Shown piece after piece: positions 39,833-48,563 of a stretch of 49,312 nt of DNA (positions within the stretch are counted from its first letter, which is position 1; every line of letters begins with the position of its first letter). This DNA comes from DASXRC01 sp036506495 (GTDB lineage: Bacteria > Actinomycetota > Actinomycetes > Mycobacteriales > Micromonosporaceae). The position numbers and the translations under genes were made by a program. The stretch spans positions 1-49,312 of the forward strand of contig DASXRQ010000240.1 of NCBI GenBank assembly GCA_036506495.1, read 5' to 3'. The notes under the pieces were generated by a model. It saw only the letters and a program-made list of their open reading frames with translations, searched no databases and had not been told where the DNA came from.

Positions 39833-41452
39833 TCAGAAGTCCATGTCCCCGCCGCCTGGCGCGGCAGGTGCCTTCTCCTTCTCCGGCTTGTCCGCCACGA
39901 CGACCTCCGTGGTGAGGAACAGCGCCGCGATCGAGGCCGCGTTCTGCAGCGCCGACCGCGTCACCTTCGCGGGGTCGATGATGCCCGCGTCGAGCATGTC
40001 GACGTACTCACCGGTGGCCGCGTTGAGACCCTGGCCGGGCGGCAGGCTGCGCACCTTCTCCACCACGACGCCGCCCTCGAGGCCGGCGTTGATGGCGATC
40101 TGGCGCAGCGGCGCCTCCAGCGACACCTTGACGATGTTCGCGCCGGTCGCCTCGTCGCCGACGAGGTCGAGCTTGTCGAAGGCGGTCTTGGCCGCCTGGA
40201 CCAGCGCGACACCACCGCCGGAGACCATGCCCTCCTCGACACCGGCCTTGGCCGCCCGCACTGCGTCCTCGACGCGGTGCTTGCGCTCCTTCAGCTCGAC
40301 CTCGGTGGCAGCACCGATCTTGATGACCGCGACGCCGCCGGCGAGCTTGGCCAGCCGCTCCTGCAGCTTCTCCCGGTCGTAGTCCGAGTCGCTCTTCTCG
40401 ATCTCGGCACGGATCTGGTTCACCCGGCCCTGGATCTGCTCGGCCTCACCGGCACCGTCCACGATCGTGGTCTCGTCCTTGGTGATGACCGCCTTGCGGG
40501 CCTTGCCCAGCAGGTCGAGGGTCGCGTTCTCGAGCTTGAGACCGATCTCCTCGCTGATGACCGAACCACCCGTGAGGATGGCGATGTCCTGCAGCATCGC
40601 CTTGCGACGGTCGCCGAAGCCGGGAGCCTTGACGGCGACCGACTTGAACGTGCCGCGCACCTTGTTGACGATCAGGGTCGCCAGCGCCTCACCCTCGGCG
40701 TCCTCGGCGATGATCAGCAGCGGCTTGCCGGACTGCATGACCTTCTCGAGCAGCGGCAGCAGGTCCTTGACGCTGGAGATCTTCTGGTTGGCGATCAGGA
40801 TGTACGGGTCCTCGAGGACCGTCTCCATGCGCTCCGGGTCGGTCACGAAGTACGCCGAGATGTAGCCCTTGTCGAAGCGCATACCCTCGGTGAGCTCGAG
40901 GTCGAGCCCGAAGGTGTTCGACTCCTCGACGGTGATGACGCCTTCCTTGCCGACCTTGTCCATCGCCTCGGCGATGATCTCGCCGACGGTGGAGTCAGCC
41001 GCGGAGATGCTCGCGGTGGACGCGATCTGCTCCTTGGTCTCGACGTCCTTGGCCATTCCGAGCAGCTGCTCGGAAACGGCGGACACGGCGGCCTCGATGC
41101 CACGCTTGAGCGCCATCGGGTTCGCACCCGCGGCAACGTTGCGCAGACCCTCGCGGACCATCGCCTGGGCGAGGACCGTCGCGGTCGTCGTACCGTCACC
41201 GGCGACGTCGTCGGTCTTCTTGGCAACTTCCTTGACGAGCTCGGCGCCGATCTTCTCGTACGGGTCCTCGAGCTCGATCTCCTTGGCGATCGACACACCA
41301 TCGTTGGTGATGGTGGGCGCGCCCCACTTCTTCTCGAGGACGACGTTGCGACCCTTGGGGCCGAGCGTGACCTTGACCGCGTCGGCGAGCGTGTTCATGC
41401 CACGCTCGAGACCGCGGCGGGCCTCCTCGTTGAAAGCAATCAGCTTCGGCAT
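39833..41452 (-). CDS. groL: chaperonin GroEL
   Basis: 539 residues, the 60-kDa chaperonin. ATP-site DVAGDGTTTATVLAQ and the C-terminal GGGDMDF are present; full length. It folds client proteins in the cytoplasm. No groES adjoins it, as for the second GroEL copy of many actinobacteria. Two CIRCE elements upstream predict HrcA repression and heat induction. The start has GAGG about 12 nt before the ATG. Confidence 0.97.
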   Translation of the reverse strand: MPKLIAFNEEARRGLERGMNTLADAVKVTLGPKGRNVVLEKKWGAPTITNDGVSIAKEIELEDPYEKIGAELVKEVAKKTDDVAGDGTTTATVLAQAMVREGLRNVAAGANPMALKRGIEAAVSAVSEQLLGMAKDVETKEQIASTASISAADSTVGEIIAEAMDKVGKEGVITVEESNTFGLDLELTEGMRFDKGYISAYFVTDPERMETVLEDPYILIANQKISSVKDLLPLLEKVMQSGKPLLIIAEDAEGEALATLIVNKVRGTFKSVAVKAPGFGDRRKAMLQDIAILTGGSVISEEIGLKLENATLDLLGKARKAVITKDETTIVDGAGEAEQIQGRVNQIRAEIEKSDSDYDREKLQERLAKLAGGVAVIKIGAATEVELKERKHRVEDAVRAAKAGVEEGMVSGGGVALVQAAKTAFDKLDLVGDEATGANIVKVSLEAPLRQIAINAGLEGGVVVEKVRSLPPGQGLNAATGEYVDMLDAGIIDPAKVTRSALQNAASIAALFLTTEVVVADKPEKEKAPAAPGGGDMDF

Positions 41453-41590
41453 AACTCTTGCGATTCCTCACGCTTCAGAGTTCAGGAAGACCGGACAGCT
41501 GCCCGCGACGGACGATCCCGGCTGACCCGGCGAACCCTTCTCGCCGGCGCTGGTGGACCTCAACTGGCCGATCCAATTGGTGGCACTGCG

Positions 41591-41617
41591 TTGTCACTCT
41601 CATGACGAGAGTGCCAG
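41591..41617. promoter_or_regulatory. CIRCE element 1 (HrcA operator)
   Basis: TTGTCACTC-N9-GAGTGCCAG matches the CIRCE consensus TTAGCACTC-N9-GAGTGCTAA with four differences. It lies 139-165 bp upstream of the groEL start. Confidence 0.75.
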
Positions 41618-41625
41618 CGTCATGT

Positions 41626-41652
41626 TTAGCACTCGACCACCGCGAGTGCAAA
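41626..41652. promoter_or_regulatory. CIRCE element 2 (HrcA operator)
   Basis: TTAGCACTC-N9-GAGTGCAAA differs from the consensus at one base. Its centre is 35 bp from that of the first element. Confidence 0.88.
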
Positions 41653-41727
41653 CGCCGGACGCCGACTCCGGACGCCGACTGGGCCGATTTGTCACGCACG
41701 GTCGGGTGCAGGTGCGACCGTGGAGCC

Positions 41728-43239
41728 ATGCTGCGGTTGCTGGAACTGCTCGGTGGCCTGTCGGTCGCCACCGACCTCGGCACCGGCGCGCCGCTCGAGG
41801 AGTCGCTGAAGCGCTGTGTGGTCGCGGTGCGGCTGGCGCGCACGTTGGGCCGACCCGACGACGAGTTGCGCGACATCTTGTACGTCGCCCTCCTCCAGCA
41901 CCTCGGCTGTACGGCGTACTCCCACGAGATCGCGGCCGTCTTCGGCGACGACGTGTCGGTGATCCGGGCCCAGTTCCTCACCAATCCCGCGCGGCCGAGA
42001 GAGCTCCTCACGACCTTCGCGCCCATGGTCGCGGAGGCGACCGGCCGGTCGCGGGCGCGCACGGCGCTGACCGCGATCGCCTCGGCCCGGAGCCTCGACG
42101 CCACGGCCCCGCGGGCGACCTGCGACGTGGCCCGCGAGTCGGCCCGCCGGCTGGGCCTGCCCGGGTCAGTGGCCGAGGGCCTGTCGCAGATGATGACGTC
42201 GTGGGACGGCTCCGGGTCGCCCGGCGTGGCGGGCGAGCAGATCCCGCTCCCGACGCGGTTCCTGCACGTCGCCTCGGTGGCCTCGATCTTCTGCCTGCTG
42301 TCGGGGCCGGACCGCGCCATCACAGAGGTACGCCGTCGCGCCGGCACCTACCTGGACCCCTCACTGGCCGACCTGGTGACCCACGAGCTCCTGGCCGACC
42401 TGCCCGACCTCGACGGGTACGACGTCGTACTCGCCCTCGAGCCGCGGCCTCACCTCGTGACGGCGGACCTGGTCGGGGTAGCCCGCGTCTTCGGGGATCT
42501 GGTGGACCTCAAGAGCCCTTGGCTGCAAGGTCACTCGGCGGCCGTGGCCGACCTGGCCACGGCGGCCGGCGAACGGCTCGGGCTCAGCGACGTACCGACC
42601 CTGCGGATCGCCGGACACCTGCACGACCTGGGCCGGATCGGGGTGTCGAGCCGGATCTGGGACAAGGCCAAGCCGCTCACCGCGGCCGAGCGGGCCCAGG
42701 CCGAACTGCACCCGTGGCACACCGAGCAGGTGCTGTCCCGGGTCCCGGCTCTCGCGGACGCGACCCGGATCGCCGGCCAGCACCACGAGTGCCTCGACGG
42801 GTCCGGCTACTACCGGGCCGCCGTTGCCGCGCAGCTGTCCATGCCAGCCCGGGTGCTGGCGGCCGCCGACCGCTACCGGTGCCTGGTCGAGGACCGTCCG
42901 CCGGCCGCCGGCCTGCCGCCCGAAGAGGCCCGGGCCACTCTCACCGCCGAGGCTCGGGCCGGGCGCCTCGACGCGGACGCGGTCGGTGCCGTGCTGGAGG
43001 CGGCCGGCCACCCCTCCGTCGTACGACGGTCTTGGCCGGCCGGCCTCACCGAGCGGCAGGTCGACGTACTCAGGCTCCTCGCCCGCGGCCGCTCCAACCG
43101 CGAGATCGCGCGGGCGCTGGTGATCTCGCCGCGCACCGCCGAGCACCACGTGCAGGACATCTACGCCCGGATCGGGTGCTCGACCAGGGCGGGCGCGGCC
43201 CTGTTTGCGATGGAGCACGGGCTGCTCGACCGCACCTGA
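41728..43239 (+). CDS. HD-domain / LuxR-type regulator
   Basis: 503 residues. An HD hydrolase domain (AGHLHDLGRIGVSSRIWDK then AGQHHECLDGSGY, with the HD and HHE-GSGY pattern of HD-GYP-like proteins) occupies about residues 280-410. A LuxR helix-turn-helix ends the protein (LTERQVDVLRLLARGRSNREIARALVISPRTAEHHVQDI). The first 250 residues include a second, weaker HD-like part. It may join nucleotide signalling or hydrolysis to transcription control. ATG 41728 has GGAG just upstream; 275 bp separate it from groEL and hold the CIRCE pair. Confidence 0.87.
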   Translation: MLRLLELLGGLSVATDLGTGAPLEESLKRCVVAVRLARTLGRPDDELRDILYVALLQHLGCTAYSHEIAAVFGDDVSVIRAQFLTNPARPRELLTTFAPMVAEATGRSRARTALTAIASARSLDATAPRATCDVARESARRLGLPGSVAEGLSQMMTSWDGSGSPGVAGEQIPLPTRFLHVASVASIFCLLSGPDRAITEVRRRAGTYLDPSLADLVTHELLADLPDLDGYDVVLALEPRPHLVTADLVGVARVFGDLVDLKSPWLQGHSAAVADLATAAGERLGLSDVPTLRIAGHLHDLGRIGVSSRIWDKAKPLTAAERAQAELHPWHTEQVLSRVPALADATRIAGQHHECLDGSGYYRAAVAAQLSMPARVLAAADRYRCLVEDRPPAAGLPPEEARATLTAEARAGRLDADAVGAVLEAAGHPSVVRRSWPAGLTERQVDVLRLLARGRSNREIARALVISPRTAEHHVQDIYARIGCSTRAGAALFAMEHGLLDRT

Positions 43240-43295
43240 ACAGATGGGTAGGTCTACCGATGCGGCCGCCCCGTCCGCGAGGCCACGCTGACTCC

Positions 43296-44459
43296 ATGGC
43301 CATCACGTCGCCACCCGACACGCCCGTCGCCGACCGGCTGCTCACCCCGACGTTCGTCCTGCTCGGGGTCGGCGAGCTGGCCTACCTCGCCTCGGGCGGG
43401 ATGGCGCTCTACCTGATCCCGGTCTACGCGACCGGACCGGTCGGCTCGAGCCGAGCCGGGGCCGGGCTCGCGTTCGGCGCCTTCGCCCTGTCCGCGCTGC
43501 TGCTGAGACCACTGGCCGGTCGGCTCTGCGACACCCACGGGCGCCGCCCGCTGCTGGTCGGCGGGGCCGCGGTAGCCGCCGTCGCCCTGCTGCTCACCGC
43601 CCGGGTGGACAGCCTCGCGGCGGTCGTCGCCCTCCGACTGCTGGCCGGGGTGGCCGAGGCGTCCGTGTTCGTGGCCACCTTCGCGGCGGTCGCCGACCTG
43701 GCACCGCCCAACCGGATCGGCGAGGCGCTGAGCTACAACTCGCTCGCGCTCTATCTCGGGCTGGCGGTGGGTCCACCGGCGGGCGAGTACCTCGCGGAGC
43801 GGCACGGCTTCGCCAGCGCCTGGTACGCCGCCGCGCTGCTCGCCGTACTCGCCGCGTTGGTGCTTGCCACCATCTCCGAGACCCGCACCGGAGAACCTCC
43901 CGCGCAGCCCGCCCCGCTGATCCATCGCCGGTCGGTGCCGATCGCGCTGGGGTTCCTGGCCTCGATCGTGGCGATGGGCGGCTTCCTGGCCTTCGCCGCC
44001 CTGCACGCCGAGTCGATCGGGATGCGCAACACCAGCCTGCCGTTGTTCGTGTACGGCGCCGTGGTGGTGACCGGTCGGATCGTCTTCGCCAAGGTGCCCG
44101 ACCGGCTGCCCTCGCTGCCCCTGGGCGCGGCGGCCCTCGGGGGGATCGCCGCCGGCCTGCTGCTGACGGCCGCCTGGCCGAGCCCGGCCGGCCTACTGGC
44201 GGGCACGGTGCTGCTCGGCCTGGGCGTCACCTTCAGTACGCCGGCGTTCTTCTCCGCCATCTTCTCGCTCGCCTCCGCCTCGGAGCGGGGCTCCGCCGCG
44301 GCGATGGCCAGCGCCTGCCTGGACCTCGGCCTGGGTGGTGGCCCGATCCTGCTCGGGCTGGTCGCCCAGTCGGCCGGGATCCCGTGGGCGCTGACGGTGG
44401 GTGCGGGCGTCGCGGTGCTCGGGGCCGGGTGGACGTTCAGCCGCCGAGTGCCGAGCTGA
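43296..44459 (+). CDS. MFS transporter
   Basis: 387 residues, 12 predicted helices, with the loop-2 signature GRLCDTHGRRPLLVGG. Probably a drug or metabolite exporter; substrate unknown. I use ATG 43296; an in-frame ATG at 43260 would add 12 residues and is next to a TAGGTC hexamer. It follows the HD/LuxR gene by 56 bp, so that regulator may control it. Confidence 0.85.
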   Translation: MAITSPPDTPVADRLLTPTFVLLGVGELAYLASGGMALYLIPVYATGPVGSSRAGAGLAFGAFALSALLLRPLAGRLCDTHGRRPLLVGGAAVAAVALLLTARVDSLAAVVALRLLAGVAEASVFVATFAAVADLAPPNRIGEALSYNSLALYLGLAVGPPAGEYLAERHGFASAWYAAALLAVLAALVLATISETRTGEPPAQPAPLIHRRSVPIALGFLASIVAMGGFLAFAALHAESIGMRNTSLPLFVYGAVVVTGRIVFAKVPDRLPSLPLGAAALGGIAAGLLLTAAWPSPAGLLAGTVLLGLGVTFSTPAFFSAIFSLASASERGSAAAMASACLDLGLGGGPILLGLVAQSAGIPWALTVGAGVAVLGAGWTFSRRVPS

Positions 44460-44619
44460 GGCCTCCCCGGCGGCGTACCCGGCCGTCCCGCATGCAGTCG
44501 CGGGAAAGTGCCACAATCCATAGCATCCCGGACAAACCGGGCGTATGTTGGCCGGTGAGTTGAAGTTGAACGGCCAGCCACCCCAGCCCCTGGTGGTCAC
44601 AGATCCGGGGGGAGGGCGG

Positions 44620-45066
44620 ATGAGTACAGGCAATGTGACCCGTGTCCGAGGGATGACGCCGCGCCCGCAAGACGCGAGCTCGGTTCCCGAGTCCGGGCGA
44701 ATCGCGATCGAGCGGGCCAAGGGCCTGCTGATGCTGCGGCACGGCGTGAACTCGCACCACGCGTTCGCCGTGCTCATCCGCCTGGCCCAGGCCTCCGGAT
44801 CCGACATCGCGAGCACCGCGCGCCGACTGGTGTCAGAGGCCGGCTACTCCGGGGCGGACGCTCTCGGCAGTCCCTCCGGCACCGACGACGACCGGCTGGC
44901 CGACCGGCTCCTGTCGCTGGCGACCAAGCACCTCTTCGGCATCGGGCTGCTCCTGCAGGGCAGTCTTCGCCTCGCCCGCCACCCCGAGCTCCAGCGCCGG
45001 CTCCACGAGGCCATCGACGAGATCGACCGCACGATCGAGGAGCTGCGGGCGACCGTGCCCGACTAA
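44620..45066 (+). CDS. ANTAR-domain protein with kinase-like helical tail
   Basis: 148 residues. An ANTAR RNA-binding three-helix domain (IAIERAKGLLMLRHGVNSHHAF) occupies about residues 25-80. The last 55 residues (HLFGIGLLLQGSLRLARHPE then RLHEAIDEIDRTIEELRATV) resemble the dimerisation helices of DevS-type histidine kinases, but the phosphorylated His is lacking and there is no ATPase domain. The ATG follows a strong GGGGGGAGGG. It probably binds hairpins in nascent RNA and prevents termination; the tail may give dimerisation. Confidence 0.8.
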   Translation: MSTGNVTRVRGMTPRPQDASSVPESGRIAIERAKGLLMLRHGVNSHHAFAVLIRLAQASGSDIASTARRLVSEAGYSGADALGSPSGTDDDRLADRLLSLATKHLFGIGLLLQGSLRLARHPELQRRLHEAIDEIDRTIEELRATVPD

Positions 45067-45082
45067 GCGTCGGAGCATCGTC

Positions 45083-45508
45083 TCAGAGCACCGCGAGAAC
45101 GGCGTCGGCGAAGTGCCCGGCGTTCTCCGGGACGACGTCCAGGTAGATCCCCGGCTCGATGACCTCGAGTTCGCTGAGCGCGAGAGTGCCGTCGTCCAGC
45201 CGCAGCATGTCCACCCGCGCGTAGGTGAGGGGGCGCTCCGCCTCGCGCTCGCCGGCCGCCACCGCTCGCACCGCGAGGTCGGTCGCCTCCGCGTCGAGGG
45301 GTACGGCGGCGTACTCACCGCCGAGGTGCTCGTGGACCAGGATCGACCCGGCCCCGGGGACCTTCCGCACCTGGCCGGCCGGGCGGCCGCCGAACACGAA
45401 GACCGAGGTCTCCCCCTCGGTGCGCACCGACTCGGCCAGCGGCTGCACCAGCCATGGGCCCGGCCCCGCGTCGTACCCCTCGACCCGGCCGCCCTCGACG
45501 ATCGTCAC
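45083..45508 (-). CDS. ATP-grasp enzyme, C-terminal piece
   Basis: 141 residues with the C-terminal half of an ATP-grasp ligase: PWLVQPLAESVRTEGETSVFVFGG and the metal-binding RVDMLRLDDGTLALSELEVIEPG. It opens with a GTG overlapping the TGA of the N-terminal piece. Restoring one base in the G run just upstream fuses it in frame with the other half. Whether it is translated alone is open. Confidence 0.7.
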   Translation of the reverse strand: MTIVEGGRVEGYDAGPGPWLVQPLAESVRTEGETSVFVFGGRPAGQVRKVPGAGSILVHEHLGGEYAAVPLDAEATDLAVRAVAAGEREAERPLTYARVDMLRLDDGTLALSELEVIEPGIYLDVVPENAGHFADAVLAVL

Positions 45509-45924
45509 GCCGCGCCCCCGGCACCGACCGTGGGCTTGACGACGCTGGTCGCCCAGGTGGCCGCCGCGTCGGCGAGGTTGTCGGCGGTCGCCACTAGCGT
45601 CGGTACGACGGGAAGCCCGGCGTCGACCAGTCGGGTCAGATAGGTCTTGTCGGTGTTCCACTCGAACACCGCCGAGCCGTTGAGCAACCGGGGGATGTCA
45701 CGTGACCAGGCCAGGAACTCCGCGAGTCGGCTGTCGTAGTCCCACGTCGCCCGGACCGCCACCAGGCCCTCGGCCCAGTCCACGGTCGGGTCGTCCCACA
45801 CCATCCAGCGGGCGTTGACACCGCGCTTCGCGAACGCGTCCACCAGGAGGTGCCCCTCGGGCTCGCCGTCCGGGAGACCCTCGAAGGTGGCGAGCAGGAC
45901 GGTGTCGGTGGCGGGGTTGCGCAT
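45505..45924 (-). CDS. ATP-grasp enzyme, N-terminal piece
   Basis: 139 residues: the preATP-grasp Rossmann part (TVLLATFEGLPDGEPEGHLL) and the start of the ATP-binding domain (TSVVKPTVGAGG), then a TGA. The family continues here with the loop GRGV seen in the other piece, so a one-base loss in the run GGGGGC (about 45515-45520) has split the gene. ATP-grasp enzymes join carboxylates to amines or thiols; substrate unknown. Confidence 0.7.
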   Translation of the reverse strand: MRNPATDTVLLATFEGLPDGEPEGHLLVDAFAKRGVNARWMVWDDPTVDWAEGLVAVRATWDYDSRLAEFLAWSRDIPRLLNGSAVFEWNTDKTYLTRLVDAGLPVVPTLVATADNLADAAATWATSVVKPTVGAGGAA

Positions 45925-45954
45925 GGCCGTCAGTAGAGCCAGACCGACGGTGGT

Positions 45955-46797
45955 TCAGCCGACCGGTATTTGCCCGATCGGCAGGTGGTGGCCGAACGGC
46001 ACCCGCTTCCTGATCCCCAGCGCGACCAGCAGCGAGGGCAGGATCGCCTTCGCCGTGCGCCGGTAGCCCATCGACGACGGGTGGAACCGGTCCAGGCTGA
46101 ACATCTCGTCGGGGTTGGTGATGAAGAACGGCCCGACCACCGCGTGCAGCTCGACCGCGTGTGCGCCCAGCTTGATCACGGCGTCGCGCTGCGCGGCGGC
46201 GAGCTGACGGCTGGCCCGCGAGCCCAGCGCCCGCAGCGGCTGGGGCACCGGGCGCAGGGCGCCCAGGTCGGGACAGGTGCCGACCACCACCGCGGCGCCG
46301 CGTTCCTGCAGCGCGACCACGGCGGCGGCGAGCTGGCTGACGGAGTCGGCGACGGGGATCCGGTGCGTGACGTCGTTGCCGCCGACGACCACGACCGCGA
46401 CGTCCGGCCGGTACGACGGCGGCAGGCTCTCCAGCTGCTCGGCCAGCATCGACGTCTCGGCGCCCACGCGAGCCGCGGTGCGCAGCCGGACCGCTCGGCC
46501 GGACTGCTTGGCCAGCCCCTTGGCCAGCCGCGCGCCCAGGGTGTCGCGCGGATGGTCGGCGCCCAGGCCGGCGGCGATCGAGTCGCCGAGCAGCACCAGG
46601 TCGAGGCGGTCGCCGTACGCCTTCTTGTAGGTGCGGTCGGCGTCGGGCGGCGCGCCGTGAGGCTGCCCGATGAGCATGCGGGCGACCGCCGCCTGCGCCT
46701 CGAGCTTGCGCTTGCCCTTCCAGACCAGGCCGGTGCCGAGCCCCCCGACGATGCCAGCGGTCAGTACGCCGCCGATGACCTTGCTCTTGATGCTCAT
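45955..46797 (-). CDS. SGNH/GDSL-family hydrolase, membrane-anchored
   Basis: 280 residues: one N-terminal hydrophobic segment (VIGGVLTAGIVGGLGTGLVW), then block I LLGDSIAAGLGA with the serine, block III VGGNDV and block V LDRFHPSSMGY with the Asp and His. It is an esterase or lipase-like enzyme, probably outside the membrane. ATG 46795-46797 with GGGG 4 nt upstream. Divergent from the YCII gene. Confidence 0.88.
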   Translation of the reverse strand: MSIKSKVIGGVLTAGIVGGLGTGLVWKGKRKLEAQAAVARMLIGQPHGAPPDADRTYKKAYGDRLDLVLLGDSIAAGLGADHPRDTLGARLAKGLAKQSGRAVRLRTAARVGAETSMLAEQLESLPPSYRPDVAVVVVGGNDVTHRIPVADSVSQLAAAVVALQERGAAVVVGTCPDLGALRPVPQPLRALGSRASRQLAAAQRDAVIKLGAHAVELHAVVGPFFITNPDEMFSLDRFHPSSMGYRRTAKAILPSLLVALGIRKRVPFGHHLPIGQIPVG

Positions 46798-46882
46798 CAG
46801 TCCCCACTTGTGGCAGACGCTTCCGAACCACGCCACAACTACAGGTTGACGGCGCCTGGCCAGGAGGCCAACGAGGCAGTCT

Positions 46883-46935
46883 GTCGATTTCGGCGTATCC
46901 CGGCCGTCACAACAGTGACAGACTCCGAAATCGAC
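46883..46935. promoter_or_regulatory. inverted repeat upstream of YCII-ECF42 pair
   Basis: GTCGATTTCGG (46883-46893) and CCGAAATCGAC (46925-46935) are a perfect 11-bp inverted repeat. Nested inside is GTCAC-AACA-GTGAC (46906-46919). The right arm ends next to the ribosome site of the YCII gene. It could be an operator or an RNA hairpin covering that site. Confidence 0.55.
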
Positions 46936-46948
46936 GAAAGGAACGACC

Positions 46949-47302
46949 ATGACCGAGTACGTCGTACTCATCCCCGGTGACGAGGCTGCCTGGGCCCGCA
47001 CGTCGGACGAGGAGAAGGCCCGGGCCTACGACAAGCACCGCGAGTTCGCCGAGCTGCTCGCCGCGCGCGGCCACAAGGTGACCGGCGGCGCCGAGCTCAC
47101 GCCGTCGTCGACCGCCCACGTGGTCAGCGGTGCGCTCGACGACGTCACCGTGACCGCCGGGCCGTACGCCGAGACGGTCGAGCAGATCACGGGCTTCTAC
47201 GTGATCGAGTCCGACGACCTCGACGACCTGCTCAAGGTCGTCGGCAAGCTGGCCGAGGGCGAGGCCCGACTCGAGGTCCGGGAGTGCGTGGACCACTCCT
47301 GA
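46949..47302 (+). CDS. YCII/DGPF-domain protein
   Basis: 117 residues of the YCII-related (DGPF) family: TEYVVLIPGDEAAWA at the N-terminus and TVTAGPYAETVEQITGFYVIES. These proteins are the fixed partner of ECF42 sigma factors. AAAGGA stands 6 nt before the ATG. It overlaps the sigma gene by 19 bp. Role in sigma control is not settled. Confidence 0.87.
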   Translation: MTEYVVLIPGDEAAWARTSDEEKARAYDKHREFAELLAARGHKVTGGAELTPSSTAHVVSGALDDVTVTAGPYAETVEQITGFYVIESDDLDDLLKVVGKLAEGEARLEVRECVDHS

Positions 47303-48507
47303 CGCTCCAGGACGTCCATCGCGACGAGTGGGGTCGGTTGCTGGCCCTGCTCGTCGCGCAGTTCCGGCGCCTGGACCTGGCCGAGGAAGGGCTAGCCGAC
47401 GCCTTCGAGGCGGCCACCCGGACCTGGCCCGAGGCCGGCGTACCCGATCGGCCGGCGGCGTGGCTGCTCACCGCCGCCCGCCGCCGCGTCCTCGACCGGA
47501 TCAGGTCGGAGGCGGTGGTGGCCAGGAAGGAGCCGTTGCTCGTGGTCGACGAACGGACCCGGCGCGCGGCCCAGGGCTACCTCGCCGACCCGGCCTCGGT
47601 GGTGGCGGCGGCCGACGAGATCACCGACGAGCGGCTGCGGTTGGTGCTGCTCTGCGCGCACCCGTCGCTGCCGGTCGGGTCGGCCACCGCGCTGACACTG
47701 CGGCTGGTGCTAGGCGTGCCGACCGAGCAGATCGCGTCGCTGTTCCTGGTGTCGAAGTCGACGATGGCGGCACGCCTGACCCGGGCCCGTCAGCGACTGG
47801 CGGGCTCGTCGTTCGATGTGCCAGGCGCGGGTGAGCTCGGTGAGCGGGTGACCGCGCTGGCGGCGGTCGTCTACCTGGCCTTCACCGACGGGTACCTGCC
47901 CGGGCGCGACCTCGCGCTGGCGGCCGAGGCGGTCCGGCTGGCCCGGCTGGTGCATGACCTCCTGCCGGGCTCGGCCGAGCTGCGGGCGCTGCTCGCACTC
48001 GTGCTGCTGCAGCACTCACGGCGCGAAGCCCGGCTGGCCGGCAGCTCGCTGGTGCTGTTGCCCGACCAGGACCGCTCGCTGTGGCGGTACGACGAGATCG
48101 ACGAGGCGCTCGACCTGCTCCGGCCGCTGGTGTCGGCGGCTCCCGAGCCCTACCTCCTCCAGGCGCTGGTCGCGGCCGAGCACGCGATCGCGCCCAGTGC
48201 CGCGGAGACCGACTGGGCGCGGATCGTGATGCGGTACGACGAGCTGCTCGGATTGACCGACTCCCCCGTCGTACGGCTCAACCGGGCGGTCGCGGTCGCC
48301 GAGGCGGACGGTCCGCTGGCCGGGCTGCGCGCCCTCGACGGGCTCACGCTCCCGGGTCACCGGCTGCCCGGGGTGCGGGCCGAGCTGCTGGCCCGGGCCG
48401 GCCGGATCGGCGAGGCGCGGGCGGCGTACGACGTGGCGATCGGGCTGTGCGACAACGATCCCGAGCGCCGGCTGCTGCTCGCCCACCGCGCCGAGTCGTG
48501 CGGCTGA
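47284..48507 (+). CDS. ECF42-type sigma factor with TPR-like C-terminus
   Basis: 407 residues. Regions 2 and 4 are in the first 175 (EAGVPDRPAAWLLTAARRR and VPTEQIASLFLVSKSTMAARLTRAR). The large C-terminal domain (LAFTDGYLP, then DSPVVRLNRAVAVAEADGP) is the mark of group ECF42, which has no anti-sigma factor. It is thought to be controlled through this domain. GTG start lies inside the end of the YCII gene. Confidence 0.87.
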   Translation: MRGPLLTLQDVHRDEWGRLLALLVAQFRRLDLAEEGLADAFEAATRTWPEAGVPDRPAAWLLTAARRRVLDRIRSEAVVARKEPLLVVDERTRRAAQGYLADPASVVAAADEITDERLRLVLLCAHPSLPVGSATALTLRLVLGVPTEQIASLFLVSKSTMAARLTRARQRLAGSSFDVPGAGELGERVTALAAVVYLAFTDGYLPGRDLALAAEAVRLARLVHDLLPGSAELRALLALVLLQHSRREARLAGSSLVLLPDQDRSLWRYDEIDEALDLLRPLVSAAPEPYLLQALVAAEHAIAPSAAETDWARIVMRYDELLGLTDSPVVRLNRAVAVAEADGPLAGLRALDGLTLPGHRLPGVRAELLARAGRIGEARAAYDVAIGLCDNDPERRLLLAHRAESCG

Positions 48508-48563
48508 GGACGCGGTCGAGCGGGTCGTCAGGGGCACAACCTGCTGGCTGTCATGATCGCAGG

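Noticed and set aside
41655..41683. Tandem CGGACGCCGACT repeat as an operator
   Set aside because: Two copies of a GC-rich 12-mer in a GC-rich leader; no symmetry or known motif.
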